A stretch of 64,000 bases of DNA from JBBDYH01 sp040901795. GTDB taxonomy: Bacteria; Planctomycetota; Planctomycetia; Pirellulales; JALHPA01. Both the position numbers and the translations under genes were made by a program. How positions within the stretch are numbered: the first letter of the stretch is position 1; every line of letters begins with the position of its first letter. Positions 58,532-64,000 of this stretch are shown piece by piece. The notes beneath the pieces are model-generated. The model searched no databases. It saw only the letters and a program-made list of their open reading frames with translations, and was not told the DNA's origin. The stretch is taken from assembly GCA_040901795.1 (NCBI GenBank), contig JBBDYH010000142.1:12676-76675 (forward strand), in the 5' to 3' direction.

Positions 58532-59896
58532 GTGATTGAACTCAACCGCACGGAAAGTGTGGCCCGCGAAGATGCCGTGCTCGTGGGCGTTGTCCTTCCC
58601 GACCATCCTGCAAGCGAATCTCCTCTGGAAGAACTCGAGGGTTTGGCGATGACTGCCGGTGTTCGCATCGCCGGCCAACTGACGCAGCGCCGGGATGTAC
58701 CGGACATGACCACCTACCTGGGCAAGGGCAAGGTCGAAGAGCTGCGCAGGTTAGTGGATGCGAACGATGCCGACTGTGTCATCTTCGACAACGATCTCTC
58801 CCCCGCGCAGACCCGCAACCTGGAGCAGGCCGTGGGAGTCAAGGTGCTCGACCGCAGTGAGTTGATCCTCGACATCTTTGCCACGCGCGCTCAAACGTAT
58901 GAGGCCCGTTTAGCGGTGGAGCTCGCTCAGCTTCAATACTCGCTGCCGCGGCTCAAGCGGATGTGGACGCACTTGTCGCGCATCAAGGCCGGCATCGGCA
59001 TGCGCGGTCCCGGCGAAAAGCAGCTCGAAGTCGACCGCCGCCTCGTCGAGAAGCGAATCCACGACCTGAGCAGCGAACTCGACCAGATTCATCGCCGCAA
59101 GGAGCGGCAGGTCCGCGCCCGCCGCGATCGGATGACAGTCTCGCTGGTCGGCTATACCAACGCCGGCAAGAGCACGCTCTTGAACACGCTGACCGGCGCC
59201 GACGTGCTGGCCGAGAACAAGCTCTTCGCCACACTCGACACGCGCACCCGCCGCTGGCAGCTCCCCGGCTGGGGACCGGTGTTGCTCAGCGACACCGTCG
59301 GTTTTATCCGCGATCTGCCGCACCATCTAATCGCCAGCTTCAAAGCGACGCTCGAAGAGGCCCACCAGGCGGACCTGCTCTTGCACGTCGCCGATGCCAG
59401 CAACCCGGCCGTGTTCGAGCAAATTGCCTCGGTGTTCCGCGTGCTCGAAGAGCTGCACATTGAAGAAAAAGACACGCTGTTGGTGCTCAACAAGGTGGAC
59501 GCCGCTTCCAGCCGGCATCAGATCGACCGGCTGTTGGCCCGCTATCCCAATGCGGTGCCGATCAGCGCCCGCAGCGGACAGGGGCTGGTCCAGTTGGCCG
59601 CCGCGGTCAGCGACGCCTTGAGCCGCAATTTTCTCGACGTCGATATCGAAACCGGCGTGGATAATGGCCGGCTGCTGGCGTATCTTGCCGCGCATGGCGA
59701 GGTGCTCTCGAAGCGCTACCAGGACAGCCGCGTCGTCGTCCACTGCCGCCTGTCGCGCGAACACTTGGGCCGCATCCATGAAGAAGCGACCGTCATCCGC
59801 CCGCGCATGAATGGCGTTGCTTTGCAAAACGGACAGGCGAGCGTCGCGAACAGCAATGGACAAGTCAATGGCCTTCATGTGAACGCTGACGCGTAA
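58532..59896 (+). CDS. hflX: Ribosome-associated GTPase HflX
   Basis: 454 residues from a GTG at 58532 (GAGG about 12 nt upstream). The N-terminal HflX domain has QLTQRRDVPDMTTYLGKGKV and DNDLSPAQTRNLEQ, and a coiled-coil hairpin follows (about 165-200). G domain: G1 GYTNAGKST at 207-215, G3 DTVGF at 254-258, G4 NKVD at 320-323. HflX splits 70S and 100S ribosomes under stress. The C-terminal 30 residues are Asn/Gln/Val-rich and look disordered. 18 bp upstream of an SDR gene, so a two-gene operon is likely. Confidence 0.97.
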   Translation: MIELNRTESVAREDAVLVGVVLPDHPASESPLEELEGLAMTAGVRIAGQLTQRRDVPDMTTYLGKGKVEELRRLVDANDADCVIFDNDLSPAQTRNLEQAVGVKVLDRSELILDIFATRAQTYEARLAVELAQLQYSLPRLKRMWTHLSRIKAGIGMRGPGEKQLEVDRRLVEKRIHDLSSELDQIHRRKERQVRARRDRMTVSLVGYTNAGKSTLLNTLTGADVLAENKLFATLDTRTRRWQLPGWGPVLLSDTVGFIRDLPHHLIASFKATLEEAHQADLLLHVADASNPAVFEQIASVFRVLEELHIEEKDTLLVLNKVDAASSRHQIDRLLARYPNAVPISARSGQGLVQLAAAVSDALSRNFLDVDIETGVDNGRLLAYLAAHGEVLSKRYQDSRVVVHCRLSREHLGRIHEEATVIRPRMNGVALQNGQASVANSNGQVNGLHVNADA

Positions 59897-59914
59897 GCTA
59901 GCGTTCCCCAAGTT

Positions 59915-60700
59915 ATGGCCCGCCGCTCGATTGCCGGCTGCCGTTCGCTGGTGACGGGCGCCTCGGGCGGCATTGGGCGAGCGATCGCGCTTGAGCTGGC
60001 GCGACAGGGGTCGAGCGTCGTCCTCGTTGCGCGTCGTGCGGATGCTCTCCAAAAGCTTGCCGGGGAAATTCACACAGCCGGCGTCCATGCCGAGATCGTC
60101 GTCGGCGACGTTACCGATGCGGCGGTTCGACGCGCGGCGCTCGATCGCGCACGCGAGGCATTGGGCGGTCTCGATATTCTCGTCAACAACGCCGGTCGAG
60201 GCGCGATGGGCCGCTTCGCCGAAGCTTCGCCGGAACGGTTGCGCGAAGTGTTCGAGCTAAACTTTTTCACCGCGGCGGAGTTAATCCGCGAGGCAGTGCC
60301 GCTTTTGCAGCGCGGCAACCGGCCGATCGTCGTCAACATCGGCTCGATCCTCGGCCACTGCGCCACGCCCCGCAATAGCGAGTACTGCGCCAGTAAGTTC
60401 GCGCTGCGGGGACTCACCGAGTCGCTGCGGCCTGAGCTTGCGAAACTCGGTATCGACACGCTGTTGGTCAGCCCGGGCACGACCGAGTCCGATTTTTACC
60501 AGCATGTCCTCAACCCGGCGGAAAAGCCTCCTTGGCGCCAGCAAAAGCCCGTGTCGGCGGAAAAAGTCGCGCGTGCGGTCGTCCGCGCCATTCGCTTGGG
60601 GAAGCGTGAAACAATCCCCAGCACCACTGGGCGGGTCTTTGTGTGGCTCAATCGACTGCTGCCCTCGCTAGTCGATCGGCTGATGCGGCGGTATGGATGA
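59915..60700 (+). CDS. Short-chain dehydrogenase/reductase
   Basis: 261 residues, classical SDR length. Cofactor motif TGASGGIG at 14-21 followed by VVLVARRADAL (NADPH-preferring Arg residues), NNAGRG, and the catalytic Ser and Tyr-x-x-x-Lys as NIGSILG and EYCASK. The C-terminal region (TIPSTTGRVFVWLNRLLP) suggests membrane association, as in short-chain acyl or sterol reductases. Substrate unknown. Cotranscribed with hflX by spacing. Confidence 0.9.
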   Translation: MARRSIAGCRSLVTGASGGIGRAIALELARQGSSVVLVARRADALQKLAGEIHTAGVHAEIVVGDVTDAAVRRAALDRAREALGGLDILVNNAGRGAMGRFAEASPERLREVFELNFFTAAELIREAVPLLQRGNRPIVVNIGSILGHCATPRNSEYCASKFALRGLTESLRPELAKLGIDTLLVSPGTTESDFYQHVLNPAEKPPWRQQKPVSAEKVARAVVRAIRLGKRETIPSTTGRVFVWLNRLLPSLVDRLMRRYG

Positions 60701-60751
60701 GCGTCTCCTCTATCCAGCGCGTGTGGCTTTGCGGTGCCCGTCAATCTGCTC

Positions 60752-60811
60752 GTTTAACCCGTAGCCGAAGGCGAGGGCCTCGCCTGCCTCGCCGACGGCT
60801 ACGGGTTAAAC
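60752..60811. terminator. Long palindromic hairpin between convergent genes
   Basis: 25-bp arms beginning GTTTAACCCGTAGCCG (60752-60776) and ending CGGCTACGGGTTAAAC (60787-60811), with two mismatches, around a 10-nt loop. It lies between the convergent SDR and DNA methyltransferase genes and probably acts in both directions. It shares the AACCCG motif with family A but is distinct. Confidence 0.75.
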
Positions 60812-60818
60812 AAAGCCG

Positions 60819-61781
60819 CTATTCCCACAACGTCGCACCGTTGCCTTTGTCGGATCGCGCGCGTCTATGCTTTAGTTGCGGTCGGCCGCTCTCGGCTTTC
60901 CTTCGCTCCCGATCCTCCAGCCGCACGCCGTTGGCTGTGGTGGGCGCGCTGACTAGCGGCTCTGCCGCCCCGTCCAGCGGATCGCCCGGTTCAATCGACG
61001 CCAGCCGTTTCTCAATCCGCGCTGCATACTCGGGCGACAGCTCATAACCCAGATACCGCCGACCCAGTTTCTTCGCCACGGCCAGCGTCGTCCCGCTGCC
61101 GCCGAAGGGATCCAGTACCAGTTCCTCCTCCATGCTGCATGCGCGAATAATCCGCCCCAATAGTTGCTCGGGCATCTGGCAACCGTGCCAGCCTTCGCGC
61201 TCCTTGAACGTGCCGTTGATCCGCGGGAAATACCACGTATCTTCGTCCGGCTGGAACGACTGGGGGATATCCTGCGGGCGAAGAATCCAAGTGTCGTCCG
61301 GCAGGCGGCCGGCGGGGTTGGCGCGGCTGTCGCCATAAACAAGCTGCCGAGCGCTGGGGACGCGGATGGCGTCGGTATTGAAGGTGAAGTTGTCCGCGTC
61401 CTTCACCATGTGGAAAAGATGTGCGTGGGAACGGCTGAATTTATGCTTGCAGTTCACGCCGAACGTGTAGTACCAGATCACCCAACTGCGACAGACGAGG
61501 CCCAGCTCGCGCTGCATCATCACCTTTAGCTCGGCGGCGTATTCATCGCCGATGGCTAGCCAGAACGTGCCATCGGCCTTCAAGACGCGGACCACCTCGC
61601 CAATCCAATCGCGGCACCAGGCGAGATAACGCTCGCTTTCCAGCTTGTCGCGATAGACATCGTACGCGTATCCGATGTTGAACGGCGGATCCGCAAAGGC
61701 CAGATCGACCGATCCGGCGGCAAGCTCTTTCATGCCGGAAATGCAATCGCAGTTCACAAGCCTGTTGGCGGGCGTCACCAA
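60819..61781 (-). CDS. DNA methyltransferase, N4-cytosine/N6-adenine, beta-type
   Basis: 320 residues from a TTG at 61781 with GGAGG 7 nt upstream; the GTG next to it is an alternative. Catalytic motif IV DPPFN at 31-35 comes before the SAM motif I DPFGGSGTT at 224-232, the order of the beta class. A target-recognition region lies between them (about 90-215). The C-terminus after 265 is charged and looks like a tail. No restriction endonuclease or specificity subunit is adjacent, so this is an orphan enzyme, perhaps for epigenetic regulation. Recognition sequence unknown. Confidence 0.92.
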   Translation of the reverse strand: MVTPANRLVNCDCISGMKELAAGSVDLAFADPPFNIGYAYDVYRDKLESERYLAWCRDWIGEVVRVLKADGTFWLAIGDEYAAELKVMMQRELGLVCRSWVIWYYTFGVNCKHKFSRSHAHLFHMVKDADNFTFNTDAIRVPSARQLVYGDSRANPAGRLPDDTWILRPQDIPQSFQPDEDTWYFPRINGTFKEREGWHGCQMPEQLLGRIIRACSMEEELVLDPFGGSGTTLAVAKKLGRRYLGYELSPEYAARIEKRLASIEPGDPLDGAAEPLVSAPTTANGVRLEDRERRKAESGRPQLKHRRARSDKGNGATLWE

Positions 61782-61868
61782 AGCGTCACCTCCGTGCGAG
61801 TTCGATAGAGAAACAGCACCAAGATCTCGTCCCGCTCATCATACCAAACTCATCGGCAAGGCGCGCCT

Positions 61869-61916
61869 CGTTCCCAGGCTCCGCCTGGGAACGCACTGAC
61901 CCGAGGCTCTGCCTCG
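61869..61916. repeat. GCTCYGC-core hairpins upstream of padR (family E)
   Basis: CGTTCCCAGGCTCCGCCTGG plus GAACG (61869-61893) and CGAGGCTCTGCCTCG (61902-61916). The second is the same hairpin type as 49814-49830 without the outer base pair. They lie in the 300-bp gap between the divergent methyltransferase and padR genes. Confidence 0.95.
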
Positions 61917-62012
61917 TGAACGACGCCTGGCGTTGCGGCACTGCAAGTTGTGGTTTAGGAGGAAGCTGGCGCTACCGATGTCCTGATTCCATCCGCTGAA
62001 CCCTGAACCCAA

Positions 62013-62046
62013 TATATTGACAGCCTATATATCGACCTGCTATACA
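62013..62046 (+). promoter_or_regulatory. padR promoter with overlapping operator-like ATATA repeats
   Basis: A -35 TTGACA (62017-62022), 18-bp spacer and -10 TATACA (62041-62046), close to a housekeeping promoter. ATATA motifs occur at 62012-62016, 62026-62033 and overlap the -10, forming inverted repeats such as ATATA-N9-TATAT. AAGGAG follows 10 nt before the ATG. This suggests autorepression by PadR. Confidence 0.75.
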
Positions 62047-62081
62047 TACTCCAGGCAATCCCTTTAAGGAGACAGAAACTG

Positions 62082-62444
62082 ATGGCGAAGGAACTGACCG
62101 GCGACCTGTTGCGCGGGAACCTCGACTTAATGATCCTGTCGACGTTGGCCGACGGCGCCAAATACGGATATCTGATCCAACAACGACTCGGCGACGCCAG
62201 CCGCGGCTTGATCAGCATTAAGGCCGGCACGCTGTACCCGATTTTGCACAAGCTGGAAGAAGACAAGCTGGTGAAGTGCCGCTGGGAAGACTCGACCGGC
62301 CGGCAGCGGAAGTGGTACGAGTTGACGGCGAAGGGGGAGAAACGCCTGCACCATCGCGCGAGCCAATGGCAACAGCTCGCGGCGACGCTGCAGGAGCTGC
62401 TCACGCCAGTCCTCGGCCCAGATGCAGCGCCAGCGTTTGAATAA
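62082..62444 (+). CDS. PadR-family transcriptional regulator
   Basis: 120 residues. Short winged helix: LLRGNLDLMILSTLADGAKYGYLIQQRL, IKAGTLYPILHKLEEDKLVKCRW and RKWYELTAKGEKRLHH, with a C-terminal dimerisation helix. It belongs to the group encoded directly upstream of HAAS-domain (permease-prefix) genes. Strong promoter and Shine-Dalgarno precede it. It is expected to repress its own operon; the ligand is unknown. Confidence 0.94.
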   Translation: MAKELTGDLLRGNLDLMILSTLADGAKYGYLIQQRLGDASRGLISIKAGTLYPILHKLEEDKLVKCRWEDSTGRQRKWYELTAKGEKRLHHRASQWQQLAATLQELLTPVLGPDAAPAFE

Positions 62445-62496
62445 GTTGGAGTTCAAGCTTTAGCTTGCTTCCGCAGCCTAAAGGCTGAACTCCAAC
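62445..62496. repeat. Dispersed palindrome (family C), full copy
   Basis: Arms GTTGGAGTTCA and TGAACTCCAAC pair perfectly at the ends, with looser pairing inside. It starts at the base after the padR stop. The TTGAACC heptamers follow directly. The left half equals 58117-58140 and the right half resembles 41723-41746. Confidence 0.9.
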
Positions 62497-62530
62497 CTTG
62501 AACCTTGAACCTGAAACCTTGAACCTACGC

Positions 62531-63892
62531 ATGTCCGATCGCGAATTCGAAAACTACCTGGCCTTGCTCACCGGCATGCTCCGCTTGCGGCGGACGCAGC
62601 GGGAGAGCATTTCCGGCGAGCTGCGCGATCACCTGATCGAACACGTCGCCCACTTGGAGGCGAGTGGACGCACGCACGAAGAGGCAGTGCGGCGGGCCTT
62701 GGAAGAGTTTGGTGATGCGGCCGCGTTGGCCGCGAACTTTTCCGCCCTGGTCGGAATGAGAAGAAGGAGACTGATTATGCGGTGCACAATTGGTACGACG
62801 GTAGTCATGACCGGTTTGGTGGTCGCTATGCTGGCCTTTCGGCCGGAGGTGCGCGACGACCCCAATGTCGCACGGGCGCAAGCTGAGTCTGAATCACGGA
62901 GTGAAAAACAAAAGGACGGTGTAAAAAAGAAAACAGCGCCACCGCCTCGCGACCCTGACCAGCGCACTCGGCTGGCCCTTAAAGAGCCTACGAACGTGGA
63001 ATTTACCGAGACTCCGCTCAACATTGTGCTCGACATCTTGTCTGAGAAGCACGGCGTGCAGAATTACATCGACAAGCGCTCGATCATTGATGTCAATATT
63101 AGCCAGCAGGAACCCGTTACTCTTGACCTCGAGGACGTTCCCCTCGACATGGTGCTTGACCTCATGCTGCGTGAGCTTCGCCTTGGCTATCGAGTACGCA
63201 ACGGGGTAATCGTGGTGGCCAGCGAAGAAGACCTGCACTCGAGAACCGAAGTCCGCGTCTACCGAGTCCCGGACGGCATGGGCATGGCCGAAGAGTTGGC
63301 CGCCCTGATCCCAGCGACGATCGACGATGAGAGTTGGCGCGAGCACATCGTTCAGGTTCATCCGGGCGGGCGGCGGAGCGCTGGGTATGGGGCGGCGGGC
63401 GGCGGATATGGCGCCGCCGGTTATGGCGGCGTTGGAATGGAGTCGGGCGAGGCTGTCGGCGGCCCGCAAGGAGTCGGCACGATCCGCGTCTTTCGCGGCA
63501 CGCTGGTCATCTCTCAAACGCCCGAGGTGCATCAGAAAATCGAGAAGTTGCTCGCGGATCTGGATCGCGCCGGCGCGATGGAGCCGCAGCGGCGGCCGGA
63601 TGGCCCGCGCGAAGGCGATCGCGGCGGATACGGTGGACCTCCACAAGCGAGCCCATTCGGTGAACCGGTCCAACCCGGATACGGTCAAACCGGAAGTGAA
63701 GGCGGCGGATACGGTAGAGTTCCCCGTACCAGCTCCGATCGATCAGGGTACGGACGCGCCACCCCCGCTCCAACGCCTGCTGCGGACGTTGCTCCCGGCC
63801 AGCCTCCGACCAGCGGTGACTCTATTCCTGTGCCTGGTGCATCCGTTGCGGATCCGGCCGCACCTCCGCCCGGCGCAGGCGGTGGCCGTTAG
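62531..63892 (+). CDS. HAAS-domain membrane protein with secretin/TonB-short-N-terminal-like domain
   Basis: 453 residues from the ATG at 62531. An N-terminal helical HAAS domain (about 1-70, RESISGELRDHLIEHVAHLEASGRTHEEAVRRALEEFG) and one transmembrane helix (about 84-103). A basic linker leads to an STN-like domain (about 144-215; VEFTETPLNIVLDILSEKHG, DLEDVPLDMVLDLML). A second small domain carries VRVYRVPDGM and VVISQTPEVHQKIEKLLADL-type strands (about 225-355), as in secretin N-domains. The C-terminal 100 residues are Gly/Tyr/Pro-rich and low complexity. HAAS with PadR usually precedes an ABC permease; here the permease is replaced by this extracytoplasmic arm. Confidence 0.85.
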   Translation: MSDREFENYLALLTGMLRLRRTQRESISGELRDHLIEHVAHLEASGRTHEEAVRRALEEFGDAAALAANFSALVGMRRRRLIMRCTIGTTVVMTGLVVAMLAFRPEVRDDPNVARAQAESESRSEKQKDGVKKKTAPPPRDPDQRTRLALKEPTNVEFTETPLNIVLDILSEKHGVQNYIDKRSIIDVNISQQEPVTLDLEDVPLDMVLDLMLRELRLGYRVRNGVIVVASEEDLHSRTEVRVYRVPDGMGMAEELAALIPATIDDESWREHIVQVHPGGRRSAGYGAAGGGYGAAGYGGVGMESGEAVGGPQGVGTIRVFRGTLVISQTPEVHQKIEKLLADLDRAGAMEPQRRPDGPREGDRGGYGGPPQASPFGEPVQPGYGQTGSEGGGYGRVPRTSSDRSGYGRATPAPTPAADVAPGQPPTSGDSIPVPGASVADPAAPPPGAGGGR

Positions 63893-63950
63893 TTGCTTGC
63901 TGACAATCTTTGATTCGCACGGCGGGCATAAAGCCCGCCGCTCGCTGAAC

Positions 63951-64000
63951 CTTGAACCTTGAACCTTGAACCTTGAACCTTGAACCTTGAACCTTGAACC
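63951..64000. repeat. TTGAACC tandem heptamer array at the right edge
   Basis: Seven consecutive copies of TTGAACC (63951-64000, cut by the window edge), with no gene in the last 108 bp. The same unit lies at 62496-62526 and inside moeA. Confidence 0.95.

Noticed and set aside
1..64000. tRNA, rRNA, prophage or insertion-sequence genes
   Set aside because: No cloverleaf with a T-arm consensus, no rRNA-like stretch, no transposase, integrase or phage structural motif was recognised in any frame.

Overview
The window reads as a chromosomal segment of a Planctomycetota bacterium, most likely order Pirellulales. The evidence is the combination of PEP-CTERM exported proteins with dockerin-like double EF-hand modules, a LEPR-XLL type N-terminus, zinc-ribbon serine/threonine kinases preceded by ECF sigma factors, a formylmethanofuran dehydrogenase subunit (FhcC), a DUF4159/MoxR neighbourhood, high G+C, and many hairpin repeats between genes. 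No rRNA, tRNA, CRISPR array, prophage or IS element was seen. Layout: 1-5.6 kb holds the 5' part of a secreted DUF4331 protein, a translationally coupled pair of NDH-2 and a P2-type cation ATPase, and a VOC-fold protein. 5.7-24.4 kb is an accessory region for exported proteins: two tandem PEP-CTERM proteins (a beta-sandwich type and a pentapeptide-repeat type), a vanadium haloperoxidase-like enzyme, a small secreted protein, an ECF sigma factor plus Ser/Thr kinase module on the minus strand, a six-bladed YWTD propeller and a ScyD-like propeller (both PEP-CTERM), then a second ECF plus kinase module on the plus strand whose kinase is fused to PEGA, formylglycine-enzyme-like and alpha/beta-hydrolase domains. 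Tag glycosylase and a LEPR-XLL protein close this region. 24.6-42 kb mixes housekeeping genes (gyrA, lnt, moeA, fhcC, mobA, an RlmI-like methyltransferase) with three small two-gene modules of toxin-antitoxin type (DUF4160/DUF2442, MazF, DUF433/DUF5615), a giant low-complexity membrane protein and a Uma2 protein. 42-53.6 kb carries metabolic genes (alpha/beta hydrolase, Gfo/Idh/MocA oxidoreductase, class IV aminotransferase, alanine dehydrogenase, sarcosine-oxidase-like enzyme, polyphosphate-glucokinase-like ROK protein) and a divergent DUF4159/MoxR pair. 53.6-64 kb carries an ammonium transporter behind a clear sigma-54 promoter, a KtrB/KtrA potassium system, HflX, an SDR, an orphan DNA methyltransferase, and a PadR regulator with a HAAS-domain protein. 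How the genes work together: both ECF-kinase modules are arranged sigma factor first, kinase second, and they bracket two PEP-CTERM propeller genes, so a signalling unit controlling cell-surface proteins is a reasonable inference. fhcC, moeA and mobA fit one theme, the molybdenum/tungsten-pterin enzyme of the methanofuran C1 pathway. Intergenic DNA is dominated by several palindromic repeat families. The most striking one has at least 14 hairpins that share a GCTCYGC core while their stem sequences differ but stay self-complementary. A heptamer repeat (TTGAACC) has also been captured in frame inside moeA.
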